Positions 22,785 through 33,921 of a stretch of DNA of 64,000 nt are shown here, in pieces; position 1 is the first letter of the stretch, and each line of letters opens with the position of its first letter. The position numbers and the translations under genes are program-made. Under the pieces are notes generated by a model. The model ran no database searches. It saw only the letters and a list, made by a program, of their open reading frames with translations, and was not told the DNA's origin. The DNA lies in the NCBI GenBank assembly GCA_026770025.1, contig JAMXDE010000010.1, forward strand, positions 2,294,001 to 2,358,000. The letters are read 5' to 3'. This DNA comes from Craspedostauros australis (Eukaryota > Bacillariophyta > Bacillariophyceae > Mastogloiales > Achnanthaceae).

Positions 22785-25700
22785 TCATTCGAATGTTCTC
22801 GATGTGTCAAGGTACGACTTCTCATGTTCACGTTGCAAGTCGGCCTTGATGTTCTTGGTGAATCCGTCGCTTGTGTTTTGCTCGGATTTTACGAAAATGA
22901 TTTCGATGGTTTTGTTGATTACCATGTTCCTCACGTAGTGATGGCGCACGTCGATGTGCCGCGATCGTTGGGATGTCGATGGGTTCTTGGCGATGAAGAT
23001 CGCTCCGATGTTGTCCACACGGACCTTAATCGGCGTCTTCACTGGGACGCCCACACTTTCGAGTAGCTGCACGACGAAGAAGATCTCCTTTGCCGCTTCG
23101 GAAAGGGCAACGTATTCTGCTTCGGATGAGCTCAGTGTGACGGCCTTCTGTGCCTTGGATCGCCAAAGGATTGGCACCTTGCACAGGTATAGGATGAATC
23201 CCCCTACGCTGATTCTCGTGTTCTTGTCTCCTGCATATTCGCTATCGCAAAAGAGCTCCATGTCCCAGCCGTCGTCGTCTGGACGCGCTGGATGGATCTT
23301 CAATCCATAGTCCTTTGTATCGATCACATACTTGATGATCCGATACATCTCCTTCATTGCGGCCTTGGTGGGCCCGATCAATACCTTGGAGAGTTCCCTC
23401 ACAGGGTTCGCGATATCTGGTCGCGAGTGCTTGATGAGGAAGAGTAGCATACCGACGCCTCGGCGGTATTCGGCATGTTCTTCCGTTCCGACCTTCTGCA
23501 GTCCGTTATCTTCGGATGGTCGTACGATGATTTGACCCGGGGTTCCCGGTGTCGCGTAGCACTGCATCTTCTCAACCTTGGTTCCGAACTCTTCGATGAG
23601 ATGTCGGATGAGGTGTGGTTGACGCAATGTCGCTCTAGTCTTGTCATGGTTCAGTTCGATGTTGCAGCTGAGGTAGTCTCCGAGTCCGCGCTCGATTGTC
23701 ACCTTGAACTTGCTGCCTTGGATGTCCTTCAGGAATGTCTCCAGTGCCTTGGAGTCTCCACAGCAGAAGCAATCGTCCACGTAGATGGCCACGATCATGC
23801 TTCCTTCGTTCGTCTTCCTGTAGAATAGGCACGGGTCTGCCGCGCTCTGTTCGAAGTCGATATTCTTGAGGGTCGATACCAACATTTTGAACCATTGCCT
23901 GGCGCTCTGCACAAGTCCGTAGATTGGCTTGTGTAGGGTCAGGGCTTTGTCTGGTTGATGATCCATCCCATTGGGACAGTTCATGTAGATCTCCTCGTCG
24001 AGGTCTCCGTGTAGGAATGCCGTTACGACATCGACGAGTGCGCAGTCCATCTTCTTGATCAGCATGATCACCATCATGACCCGATAGGTCACGTCATGAA
24101 TGACGGGTGAGTAGTGCTCTTGGAAGTCCACTCCTGCGATTTGTGAATAGCCACATGCAACGAGCCGCGCTCGATGTGTGCCGTCACGCTTCAGCTTGAA
24201 GACCCATTTGCACTTGCAGCATCTGCGGCCGCGTGGGATGGCATCTCGTTTGATCTTGCTATATACCTTGCGTGTGTTCATGGAGTCGAACTCTTTCTTG
24301 ATGGCTGCTCGATATCCCTTTCGATGGATGGGATCTGGGTGATTGAAGGCTCCATCGAATGTTGTAGGTTCGATGTGCTTCTCTGGTTCCTTGTTCTCGT
24401 CCTGCATCGACAGTCCGATGTCGATCGCTGGTGATTCGGTAATGATTGCATTCATTCCGTACAGTCCTGTTGTGCTATAGTGAGTGATCTCAATCTCTCC
24501 TTCATCTGCGATTTCTTCGTCATCTGTAGTTTCGTTGTTGAAGTCGTCGATCATTTCGTCGCTGAGTTCGTCACTCGCCTCATCAGATGATGGATCGCTC
24601 TCATAGCCTTCTTCCTTTCGACCTGGTTCGTTGAAGTCTGCGAGCTCACGCAGAGCTCTAGGAATACTCTTTCCTGTAGTTGACTTGGGATTAGTTTCTC
24701 CCTTCCTGCCTCGTGCTTCGTGACGTCGGATCCTCTCCTTTCTAGCTATGTCACGTTTGTTTGGTTTGTTCGGTGGAGATCTGGATGGTGTACCATGTGT
24801 AGACCTCGCTGGCGTGTTCGGAGGAGTGACACCTGTGTCATCGTCGGCTTCGTCGCTGGATGGTATGATCTCGTCATCCTCGTGATTGGATTCGCTCCGA
24901 TCCTCCTCGTCATTATGGACCAGTTGAGTTACTATTCCGTCGTCCTCATTATCCTCATCGTCGCTGTCCGATAGGATGTAGTACCTGTTGCTGGCAGCGA
25001 AAGATACTCTCTTCCCTTCCGATGTTTGACGCGTTGCCGTCCTTGGCGTTGCTCCCTTCCGTCCGATGGTTGTGAAGCCGTCTGCGTCTGTCATTCCTGT
25101 TTCGTTGGATATGTTCGGTGCTGGTGCCCAGCCACGGAACTGTCCGTATGATTGGTTGAGCCACTTGATATCGCGTGAGCAGATGAGTGACTTGGTTGAT
25201 GGCCTGTACATGTTGTAGACCCCTGACGCATGTTGGTGTGCATATCCGATGAACACCATCTCTTCTCCTCTATTCTTGAGCTTGGCGGTAATCCCGCCGT
25301 AGGTAGTCTTCACAACACCCACCTCTCCGAAAGTGCGGAGTGCGTCCGCATATGGTGGATCGTTGCCGAAGAATTGTCGATGTGGTGACTCCTTTTGATT
25401 CTTCGCTACAGTGATGTTGGCGATGGCGGTGGCAGTGCTTGCAGCTGCTGCCCACAGGCCATGTCTATACTCTTCGTCGAGCTGTGCTCCATTGAGCATG
25501 GAGCGAATCTTGGTGTAGAGGTACGCGAACTTGCGTTCTACTCTACCGTTCTGTTGCGGGGTGTTCGATGCCGTGAACTCGAATTTCACGTTCAGTCCTG
25601 CGTCGATGAGAATATCCTGCGTGGATTTGTTCTCTCCGCTGTTGTCACCTCGGAAGATGATCTGTTGGTCACCTGTCTGTGATTTGATCGTCTGGACGAA

Positions 25701-26870
25701 TCGTTTGATGTATCCTGGTTGATCACTTTTGTTCTTGAGGAAGAAACTCCAGCAGTGATCCGTGCAGTCGTCCACGATTAGGGTCCAGTAGCGTTTATCT
25801 CCGAAGCTTATGTGTTTAGTGTAACTAATGTCAATGAAGAACCGTTCGCCGCGGCGAGTCGCTCTCGGAATGGTTGCCTTTGGAATGTTCTTCACTCTTG
25901 CGTTCGCGACCGCGCAGTCGCAACATACCGGCATCTCGCCGATAATCTTCCATCCGTATTGGGCGGCTGTCCGCTTCATGGTTTCGAGTGGCGCGTGGCC
26001 GAGCATTCGATGCAAGTTCACCGCGCTGATCTCCTTGGATGGGTTCTTGACGAGGGCTGTGCAAGCCTTGTCGTCGTTTGTTGGCATGATGGGATGCATC
26101 TGCACTCCCGTGATGAATCCGTTGGCTGTGGGGAAGACTCGGTCGAATACGATCTTCGTTCCGGATCCGTTGATGATGTCCATCAGAATGCCATTGCTAC
26201 CAAGCTGGTAACCGTTGTACAGAGCCTTGTTCGTGGAGAAAAGGTTCACCGCCATTTTCGGTGTGTACTTCACATCATCAAGCCGGATGACGTGGCCAGT
26301 GTTGTCTCGTTGCTTGACCTTCAAGCGAATGGATCCCATTTTGGGAGAGTCCAGCTTTGTGCTGTCTCCCACTTGGACGAATGACTTGATGTGCCGCACG
26401 TTGAAGAGAGCGGCGTCTGAATTGACGATGTGACACGAAGCTCCACTGTCGGCGAGCCAGGTGTCCTTGTTGACCTTGTCCTTGTGTTTGGTGCTCAGCT
26501 TGTGGAGCTGCTCCACGGCTGCTGCAGCTGTATCGGTCATGACGTTATCTTCGTCCTCTTCGTCGATGTGGACTCCATATTCGTTCCATGGATTCTTGTG
26601 ATGTTCGTCGTCGGTCTCATCGGATAGCTGCGCGTAGTCCGATGGAGTCGTGTTGCTTCGGTGTGATCTTGTGACTGGATCGTATGGGTGGACGCGTGAT
26701 CGCTCTCGCAAGAGTACACGCATACATCCTCCAAGGATGTAGTGCAGATCCGTTTCTGGGATCGTTTCCGAGTCGTTGGCTTCCAGTATGTGGTTGATGA
26801 CGATCGCGTTGGCAAGGATCTCTTCGATTGATTCGAAGTGCTCGGATAGGATGGATCCCATCATGTTCAC
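22785..26870 (-). CDS. Copia-A Pol: protease, integrase, reverse transcriptase, RNase H
   Basis: An open frame of 1361 codons. Aspartic protease motif DSGASCH is at residues 141-147. The integrase zinc site (His287, His292, then CxxC at 316-319) is followed by the catalytic triad Asp347, Asp409 and Glu445, with the canonical 35 residues between the last two. A long acidic linker (about 620-800) leads to reverse transcriptase, with FLHGDLDEEIY and the YVDD active site at 1030-1033. RNase H follows with CDSEYAGD and SSEAEYVALSE. The enzymes copy and integrate the element. The frame starts directly after the TGA at 26871-26873, so in the intact relative (Copia-B) this is the C-terminal part of a Gag-Pol fusion. 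It ends 20 bases before the 3' LTR. Confidence 0.93.
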   Translation of the reverse strand: MNMMGSILSEHFESIEEILANAIVINHILEANDSETIPETDLHYILGGCMRVLLRERSRVHPYDPVTRSHRSNTTPSDYAQLSDETDDEHHKNPWNEYGVHIDEEDEDNVMTDTAAAAVEQLHKLSTKHKDKVNKDTWLADSGASCHIVNSDAALFNVRHIKSFVQVGDSTKLDSPKMGSIRLKVKQRDNTGHVIRLDDVKYTPKMAVNLFSTNKALYNGYQLGSNGILMDIINGSGTKIVFDRVFPTANGFITGVQMHPIMPTNDDKACTALVKNPSKEISAVNLHRMLGHAPLETMKRTAAQYGWKIIGEMPVCCDCAVANARVKNIPKATIPRATRRGERFFIDISYTKHISFGDKRYWTLIVDDCTDHCWSFFLKNKSDQPGYIKRFVQTIKSQTGDQQIIFRGDNSGENKSTQDILIDAGLNVKFEFTASNTPQQNGRVERKFAYLYTKIRSMLNGAQLDEEYRHGLWAAAASTATAIANITVAKNQKESPHRQFFGNDPPYADALRTFGEVGVVKTTYGGITAKLKNRGEEMVFIGYAHQHASGVYNMYRPSTKSLICSRDIKWLNQSYGQFRGWAPAPNISNETGMTDADGFTTIGRKGATPRTATRQTSEGKRVSFAASNRYYILSDSDDEDNEDDGIVTQLVHNDEEDRSESNHEDDEIIPSSDEADDDTGVTPPNTPARSTHGTPSRSPPNKPNKRDIARKERIRRHEARGRKGETNPKSTTGKSIPRALRELADFNEPGRKEEGYESDPSSDEASDELSDEMIDDFNNETTDDEEIADEGEIEITHYSTTGLYGMNAIITESPAIDIGLSMQDENKEPEKHIEPTTFDGAFNHPDPIHRKGYRAAIKKEFDSMNTRKVYSKIKRDAIPRGRRCCKCKWVFKLKRDGTHRARLVACGYSQIAGVDFQEHYSPVIHDVTYRVMMVIMLIKKMDCALVDVVTAFLHGDLDEEIYMNCPNGMDHQPDKALTLHKPIYGLVQSARQWFKMLVSTLKNIDFEQSAADPCLFYRKTNEGSMIVAIYVDDCFCCGDSKALETFLKDIQGSKFKVTIERGLGDYLSCNIELNHDKTRATLRQPHLIRHLIEEFGTKVEKMQCYATPGTPGQIIVRPSEDNGLQKVGTEEHAEYRRGVGMLLFLIKHSRPDIANPVRELSKVLIGPTKAAMKEMYRIIKYVIDTKDYGLKIHPARPDDDGWDMELFCDSEYAGDKNTRISVGGFILYLCKVPILWRSKAQKAVTLSSSEAEYVALSEAAKEIFFVVQLLESVGVPVKTPIKVRVDNIGAIFIAKNPSTSQRSRHIDVRHHYVRNMVINKTIEIIFVKSEQNTSDGFTKNIKADLQREHEKSYLDTSRTFE

Positions 26871-28970
26871 TCATATCGGCATGAGTGCCCCTCGTGTGGT
26901 TTCTGGGAACAGTCGCATCCCCGCTTCCATTACAGCGTCAAAGATGAGCTGCTTTTGGATTGTTAATGCCTTTGCTGTTGCGTCTGGTGTGACAGTGTGA
27001 CGGAGTAGATAGTCGACACTGTTGGGATCCTCGATATCCGGGAAGTCGATGTTCGCTGGATAGACGACACGCTCGTTTGGATTGAAGCTGTCGTTTGGAT
27101 GATTGCCGTCCTCGGATTCGTCGCTGTCATCCTCGTCGAAGATGCCCGATCTGTTGTTCCCCGCTGCTGGAGGAGGCGGCGCCGCACCGCGGTTTGCTTC
27201 GTTGTCTTCATCTACGCCGTCCTCGTCGGCGTCGTCGTCGTCGTCGTCATCGCTCATGGCCTCTTCGATGTCGCTATCGTTGGCCTCGTCGTCCATCTCA
27301 GCTTCGTCGCCGTATGAACCGATCAGGTCGTGCGCGTTGAAGCAGCATTCGTAGCTCACCTCGCGTCTTGGATCCACCTCGTGGATGATTGGCTCCTCGC
27401 TGAGCCACTCCGGGACGATCTCATCGTCCTGCACTTCGTCGTCACTTCCGACGCACTCGAAGTTATCGAAGAAGGAGTCTTCGATGTAGTTGTCGGACAC
27501 CAACATGCAGAGCGGCATGTCCTTCGCAGAGAGTACCATCTCGTGCCCGCTCTTGTCGTGTCCTTCCGTAGCCGCGTTGGCTTGTTCGTTGTTCTTTTTG
27601 CTTTCGTTGAACTTCTTCTTTCGGCACTCCGCCTCGCGATGTCCGAAGATGCCGCAGTAGTTGCACTTGCCCTTGAAGCCGCTTCCCTTGTTGCGCTTTC
27701 CGTTCATCTTGTTGTTGTTGTTGTTGTTGTTGTTGTTTTTCTTGTTGTTCGATTTCTTGCGTTCTGGGCAATCGGCGGATCTATGGCCATACACGCCACA
27801 GTTGTGACAAGTACCCTTGAAGTTACCGGTGCTCGTGAAGCCGGTGTCGTTGCTCTTCGTGTTAGTGTCTTGGAAGTCGTCAACGTATGCCTTGCCTCCT
27901 CTGTGAGTGGCGAATGCAGTACGGAGTACTCCTCTGATCGCGTTGATGGTAACCAGTTCCGGATTGAACGTGAGTTGGTGTTGGAAGTTCACGATGTGAG
28001 TTCTGTACTCGTTGCTCACCGTGCTGAGGATTTGCATGATCATTTCCTCGTCCGTGATCTCGTACTTGACATCGTGGAGACGTGATCGTAGACTCTCGAG
28101 TTGTGTGATGTAGATGTCGGGGTCCGTGTCTCTCTTCATCTTTTCGTTGTTGAATTGGCGCTTGAGTTTGATCTTCGTTACCGCATCGGATGGTCGGAAC
28201 TTCTCCGCGAGAACTTTCCACGCTCCGTGTGCATCTCCTTCGGGGTAGTCGTCGGAGATACATTGGTTGATGTACTGGATGGCCTGCTTGCCTTTTCCTT
28301 TCTCTGCATCCATCATGAGGATCAGATCGCTGAAGCAGTCGCATCCCAGCTCGTAGATCTCTTCCATCGCTTCCTTGGCTTCGCCGGCGGCTGCCGCGAT
28401 CTCGCTCACTGTTGGCACCTTGGTCTTGCCCAACATCACGTCTCTTGTCTTCTGTGCACGAGCGTATGCCTTCGCTTGGGACTCCCATGCGCTGTAGTCT
28501 TCCTGTTCACCGCTGAACATCGGCGCCTTGATGCGTCGCTTGTTCATGTTGGCTGATGTCGCCATGTTGATTCGTTGTTTCGTTGTTGGTGCGCTCGCGC
28601 CCTTGATTTCCGTCTGTTTCTGTGTTGTCGATTCTTCGTTTTTCGCTTGTTGTTTCGCGAGGGTTGATTTGCTCACAAATTCTCCTCCTGGTGGTGTCTC
28701 ACTTTTACCACTTCGTTTGGCTGTGCGAATGCTCTCCGTCACACCAGTCTCCTCTTGCTTGTTCGCCTTGAGGATACTCTCCTTCTCGCGGTGTAGCCTT
28801 GCAGACCGTTCTTCTTCGGTCTCGTCGATCGCGCTTGCGTCTGCGCCTGATAGGACAGTAGCCGCGGCTGCTTCCTTCTCTTCTCGTGGTGGAGTCTCAC
28901 TCGCACCTTCTTCTTGTTTGACAGTCGGGTTGGACAGAGGGATGTCTCTCAATTCCTCTTCCTCGCTCAT
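26871..28970 (-). CDS. Copia-A Gag with two zinc knuckles
   Basis: An open frame of 699 codons starting MSEEEELRDIPL, ending at TGA 26871-26873. A central UBN2-type Gag domain (DYSAWESQAKAYARAQKTRD onward) is followed by two CCHC knuckles, CHNCGVYGHRSADC and CNYCGIFGHREAEC, separated by a polyasparagine tract encoded by AAC repeats. The C-terminal third is acidic. Copia-B has TGG at the terminating codon and reads on into Pol, so the TGA is either a nonsense mutation or a readthrough site that would favour Gag over Gag-Pol. Confidence 0.9.
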   Translation of the reverse strand: MSEEEELRDIPLSNPTVKQEEGASETPPREEKEAAAATVLSGADASAIDETEEERSARLHREKESILKANKQEETGVTESIRTAKRSGKSETPPGGEFVSKSTLAKQQAKNEESTTQKQTEIKGASAPTTKQRINMATSANMNKRRIKAPMFSGEQEDYSAWESQAKAYARAQKTRDVMLGKTKVPTVSEIAAAAGEAKEAMEEIYELGCDCFSDLILMMDAEKGKGKQAIQYINQCISDDYPEGDAHGAWKVLAEKFRPSDAVTKIKLKRQFNNEKMKRDTDPDIYITQLESLRSRLHDVKYEITDEEMIMQILSTVSNEYRTHIVNFQHQLTFNPELVTINAIRGVLRTAFATHRGGKAYVDDFQDTNTKSNDTGFTSTGNFKGTCHNCGVYGHRSADCPERKKSNNKKNNNNNNNNNKMNGKRNKGSGFKGKCNYCGIFGHREAECRKKKFNESKKNNEQANAATEGHDKSGHEMVLSAKDMPLCMLVSDNYIEDSFFDNFECVGSDDEVQDDEIVPEWLSEEPIIHEVDPRREVSYECCFNAHDLIGSYGDEAEMDDEANDSDIEEAMSDDDDDDDADEDGVDEDNEANRGAAPPPPAAGNNRSGIFDEDDSDESEDGNHPNDSFNPNERVVYPANIDFPDIEDPNSVDYLLRHTVTPDATAKALTIQKQLIFDAVMEAGMRLFPETTRGALMPI

Positions 28971-29052
28971 TCAGCTTGTTGCTCTTGAATGATGTTCGTC
29001 TTCCTCGCACGATACGATCCGCGGGCTCGCCCTGATCTATCGTTTATAAACG

Positions 29053-29848
29053 TGTTGGCAAGTTCCGCTCACGGTAACCTACGATCGTGGAAGATGGTGT
29101 TTGTTGATAGTCGTCTGTTTGCTATTTCATTACTTGGCTACTCCAATCCTCTTGGTGTACGCCCGTTCTCTTGCCCGATGCTCTCGGTGCTTCAATCTGT
29201 TTCGTAGATTCAGTCTCCGACTATGAGTCGGTATGCGAGATGCTCTCTCGCTCCTCTTCTGTATTCTCTCTCTCTCTCAACATCGTGTGCTCGTCGCGCA
29301 CGATACTCCGTGTTCGATAGGTACTCCGTATTCGACACTCCGTTCATTAAGTACTGGCTCCTACTCCATGAGTACTCGCCATTTGAAGTTCACCTTCTGT
29401 ATCCATGATGCTGATGTCCTTCGGTCATCGGATCTTCGCCTCCTGCTCTGACTTGGAGACAGATGTCGACGTGGTGACATGATGACATCCTGTCGACGTC
29501 AGTAGGCGTCCTTCTGCTCTCCAGATGTCATGTTCCATTGGTGATGCAGTGGTCTGTCAGATGATATCGTCATCTGAGGTTTAGTTGGGAAGTACCTCGA
29601 GATTCTCTTGGTACCATTGATGGATGGACGGACGATCTTCCAATTCTCTCAGAAATCGTTATTTGCAAATTTCCTCCAGAAATCTTGCCCGTTTTCGTGT
29701 GTTCCATTTCCCCTGTAATTCTGACGAATCACAGTATACTATCGACACGAATGTAGTTGTACCGTCCAAGTGCGTATGAGAGAATAACGGGTGAACGATG
29801 CACATATACACGTACATCTTGACATATACTCACATGTACATCTCGACA
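29053..29848 (-). repeat. 5' LTR of Copia-A
   Basis: Partner of 21970-22764 with about eight differences. In element sense it is followed directly by the palindrome CGTTTATAAACG (29041-29052), which occupies the primer-binding-site position. Confidence 0.95.
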
Positions 29849-30439
29849 CAAATGGCAACTCTTGCAGCTGCTGTTGCCAACAAGGCAATCCATCAATGGA
29901 AGGGGGCCTTCCAATGAGTTGAGAGAGTATGTCATCTTGGCTTGTTGTCATTGGCATACCAACTGGAGGATAATGCTGCTACTACTGTGGCTGGTGCTTT
30001 GGTTGATGCATCATCCTTGATCTTGGTGGTGATAGTGGTAGGTGTGATTGATCCACAGGTCATCAATGTGTGGAGCAGGCAATGGTGCTGATTGATGATG
30101 GTGGAAATGTTGGTGCTGTTGCAGTTTCCAGCATTTACGGCTTGAACCACAGGACTGTCATGTTGTGTTTGATCAGATTGATTTGCGATGCGGATGGTGC
30201 AGCCCCAGGAGTGGAAGAGATGGTGGCAGAAGCGGCTACTGGAAGTGGTGCATTGGTGCGCAGCTGGCGTTCACCTGGCACATTGTGTACAATTGGAAGC
30301 TGCTGTGCGCCGCATGAGGTTGTCTGTACGTATGGGGCAGTTGACTGGAATGAATTGATTGAAAGGGCTGGAGCAGTGTCTCCATGATTGGCAGTGAGTA
30401 TCGGCTGGGTTCACACAATGTTAGAACGTAATCGTAGAT

Positions 30440-30830
30440 GGGTGTGAAGGATACCGCACCGAGAACGTAGAGTGATCAAGTCGTTGTTGTTGGTGAGGAG
30501 AGTGTTTGTTTACTGTATTATTCGTATGGTAGTAGGAATGCTGTTGAGCTCACAAGATTGTCTTCTTGGAACTGTGAGCATGAGAGAGGCATGACATGAT
30601 CTCATGCAATTGCAAGTAAAATTAACACGGAGACAACACGACAAATGTGCGTGTTACTGCGTGAAGAAGAGTTGCAAAAGTCAATGAACAAAACACCGCG
30701 ATAGCCCGTGTTGTGAATTACGTCTTCTCACGATGTTGCTAGTAGTACGATCACACGATTGATCGTATTCACTTGAGAAGGTCATGGCAAGATTCGCACG
30801 TGTCACACCCAAGATCCAAGTCTGTCCTGA
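30440..30830 (+). repeat. Interspersed repeat, copy 2
   Basis: Partner of 16168-16560. It ends in CTGTCCTGATTGGG, as does the other copy. Confidence 0.75.
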
Positions 30831-31089
30831 TTGGGCAGATTGGCTCATCTTGGCAAGAAATCAATTTCCGCGACATTTTGGATCTGTGATTGAGGGAAAA
30901 CGATTCTTGCGACGCGAAATGCGACACAAATTTGACACAACGGATTTTCGACCAAAATTTCCGTTCGGAACGGAAAAGGTAAGAAAAGTGGAGATTTCTG
31001 ATTGGTCGACGGGTGTCGCTATTGTTAGAGATTTAGCGTGCGCTAATACACAACTAATGTGTTGTCCATCAATGACTCCTCCATGTTGA
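30784..31089 (+). other. Unassigned 101-codon open frame
   Basis: Starts MARFARVTPKIQVCPDWADW at the end of the interspersed repeat. I do not recognise it. It may be the coding remnant of the repeat, or chance. Confidence 0.2.
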
Positions 31090-32007
31090 TACCTCTGGAA
31101 TTGCTTCAAACTCATCCTGCAGGTGGTACCTTCACCAAGGATGAGACTCTGACAAGAGTCACCCTTTGAATCCGGTATCCACACTGTGTGCCCAGTCCTG
31201 TGGTGGTGCGTTGTAGTACTCATGTTCTGAAATGATCTCGCACTTTCTGTTGGCGGATTGGTTGTGTCTGGTTGACCATCTGATGCACGATGTTGCTGTG
31301 GCCATTCTCCTTCTCTCTTTTGACTTTGGTACACAATGTAGTTTTTGTTTGCCAATTGGTTATTGTTGTTGTTGTTGTTGTTGTGGGATGTAGATCGGTG
31401 TCTACATGTTATCTTCTACCTGTGTTGTGCTGCTTCCAAGTAGAGGTATGCATGCGACACAGATATGTGGTCGGTTCCCAATGAATTCGCATAGGAGCGG
31501 TGATGTTGTAGTGGGGGACAGACTCTGCACTGGGCCCGTTGCTTGTTGCCTTCCAATTGATTCTTTTTTCGCTTGGAAGTAGCCAGACTTGCGCCATCCA
31601 CATGAACTTGGCCCCTGGAGACCTGGAGTGGAGTGGACGGCAATCGATTCTCATGCCTGTTGCTTGCTTTGGCAGCCGTCTTCTCTTGCAAATTGCATGC
31701 CACAGAAATGAAGCAAGTCATGTGTTCTATGCCCACATATCTGCAGTGTATACACTGTGGACAGAACCAGCATTGATGATGTCCTCATCTTCACTGGTGG
31801 GCTCCTTTGTTGTATTCATCCATGCTTGTCCAAACTGATGAACTGTGAATCGAACTGCTGGTGACAACAGGTTGGCTGTGCATGGGTGAGTACTTGATGT
31901 ATGCTCGCTTGCGGCATGTTGGTCATGCGCCTCTCTGTGAGTTGGAAGACAAGCTAAATGGAAAATGCTTCCTGTCTTCTGTTGACATTAATGGCTCAAT
32001 AGCCAGG

Positions 32008-32802
32008 TGTTGGCAAGTTCCGCTCACGGTAACCTACGATCGTGGAAGATGGTGTTGGTTGATAGTCGTTCGTTTGCTATTTCATTACTTGGCTACTCCG
32101 ATGCTCTCGGTGTACGCCGTTCTCTTGCCCGATGCTCTCGGTGCTTCAATCTGTTTCGTAGATTCAGTCTCCGACTATGAGTCGGTATGCGAGATGCTCT
32201 CTCGCTCCTCTCTGTATTCTCTCTCTTTCTCTCTCTCTCAACATCGTGTGCTCGTGCCACACGATACTCCGTGCTCGATGCGTACTCCGCATTCGACACT
32301 CCGTTCGTTCAGTACTGGTTCCTACTCCATGAGTACTTACCATTTGAAGTTCACCTTCAGTATCCATGATCTTCATGGGTCATCGGATCTTCGCCTCCTG
32401 CTCTGACTTGGAGACAGATGTCGACGTGGTGACATGATGACATCCTGTCGACGTCAGTAGGCGTCCTTCTGTTCTCCAGATGTCACGTTCCATTGGTGAT
32501 GCAGGAGTCTGTCAGATGATATCGTCATCTGAGGTTTAGTTGGGAAGTACCTCGAGATTCTCTTGGTACCATTGATGGATGGACGGACGATCTTCCAATT
32601 CTCTCAGAAATCGTTATTTGCAAATTTCCTCCAGAAATCTTGCCCCTTTTCGTGTGTTCCATTCCCCTGTAATTCTGACGAATCACAGTATACTATCGAC
32701 ACGAATGTAGTTATACCGTCCAAGTGCGTATGAGAGAATAACGGGTGAACGATGCACATATACACGTACATCTCGACATATTCTCACATGTACATCTCGA
32801 CA
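32008..32802 (-). repeat. 3' LTR of Copia-B
   Basis: 795 bases, family ends TGTCGAG...CCAACA in element sense. The CRE-like box lies at 32447-32456. Confidence 0.95.
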
Positions 32803-32822
32803 CCCTTCCTGTGTGCATTCGG

Positions 32823-33921
32823 TCATTCGAATGTTCTCGATGTGTCAAGGTACGACTTCTCATGTTCACGTTGCAAGTCGGCCTTGATGTTCTTGGTGAA
32901 TCCGTCGCTTGTGTTTTGCTCGGATTTTACGAAAATGATTTCGATGGTTTTGTTGATTACCATGTTCCTCACGTAGTGATGGCGCACGTCAATGTGCCGC
33001 GATCGTTGGGATGTTGATGGGTTCTTGGCGATGAAGATCGCTCCGATGTTGTCCACACGGACTTTGATCGGCGTCTTCACTGGGACGCCCACATTTTCGA
33101 GTAGTTGTACGACGAAGAAGATCTCCTTTGCCGCTTCGGAAAGGGCAACGTATTCTGCTTCGGATGAGCTCAGTGTGACGGCCTTCTGTGCCTTGGATCG
33201 CCAAAGGATTGGCACCTTACACAGGTATAGGATGAATCCCCCTACGCTGATTCTCGTGTTCTTGTCTCCTGCATATTCGCTATCGCAAAAGAGTTCCATG
33301 TCCCAGCCGTCGTCGTCTGGACGCGCTGGATGGATCTTCAATCCATAGTCCTTTGTATCGATCACATATTTGATGATCCGATACATTTCCTTCATTGCGG
33401 CCTTGGTGGGCCCGATCAATACCTTGGAGAGTTCCCTCACAGGGTTCGCGATATCTGGTCGCGAGTGCTTGATGAGGAAGAGTAGCATACCGACGCCTCG
33501 GCGGTATTCGGCATGTTCTTCCGTTCCGACCTTCTGCAGTCCGTTATCTTTGGATGGTCGTACGATGATTTGACCCGGGGTTCCCGGTGTCCCATAGCGC
33601 TGCATCTTCTCAACCTTGGTTCCGAACTCTTCGATGAGATGTCGGATGAGGTGTGGTTGACGTAATGTCGCTTTAGTCTTGTCATGGTTCAGTTCGATGT
33701 TGCAGCTGAGGTAGTCTCCGAGTCCGCGCTCGATTGTCACCTTGAACTTGCTGCCTTGGATGTCCTTCAGAAATGTCTCCAGTGCCTTGGAGTCTCCGCA
33801 GCAGAAGCAATCGTCCACGTAGATGGCCACGATCATGCTTCCTTCGTTCGTCTTCCTGTAGAACAGGCACGGGTCCGCCGCGCTCTGTTCGAAGTTGATA
33901 TTCTTGAGGGTCGATACCAAC
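32823..33921 (-). pseudogene. Copia-B Pol, 3' part (reverse transcriptase end and RNase H)
   Basis: Continues the frame broken at 41537: it starts in the reverse transcriptase just after KMLV and contains YVDDCFCC, the GTPGTPGQ linker, CDSEYAGD and SSEAEYVALSE of RNase H. Separated from the 5' part by Copia-D, so it cannot be made as one protein here. No other stops are visible. Confidence 0.92.

Larger units (their letters stand above)
21970..29848 (-). mobile_element. Copia-A: Ty1/copia LTR retrotransposon, 7.9 kb, minus strand
   Basis: LTRs at 21970-22764 and 29053-29848 bound gag and pol in the Ty1/copia order protease, integrase, reverse transcriptase, RNase H. CAAATG flanks both sides (21964-21969 and 29849-29854), an apparent 6-bp target duplication; 5 bp is possible if one base matches by chance. 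A GGAAGGG polypurine tract adjoins the 3' LTR in element sense. About eight LTR differences point to a fairly young insertion. An in-frame TGA separates gag from pol. Confidence 0.95.
29855..32007. other. Host interval between two copia insertions, no confident gene
   Basis: Continuous with 21963 before Copia-A inserted and with 47502 after Copia-B. Short frames such as 30070-30387 and 31861-32007 are unassigned. A (GTT)n microsatellite lies at about 31364-31384. Confidence 0.45.
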
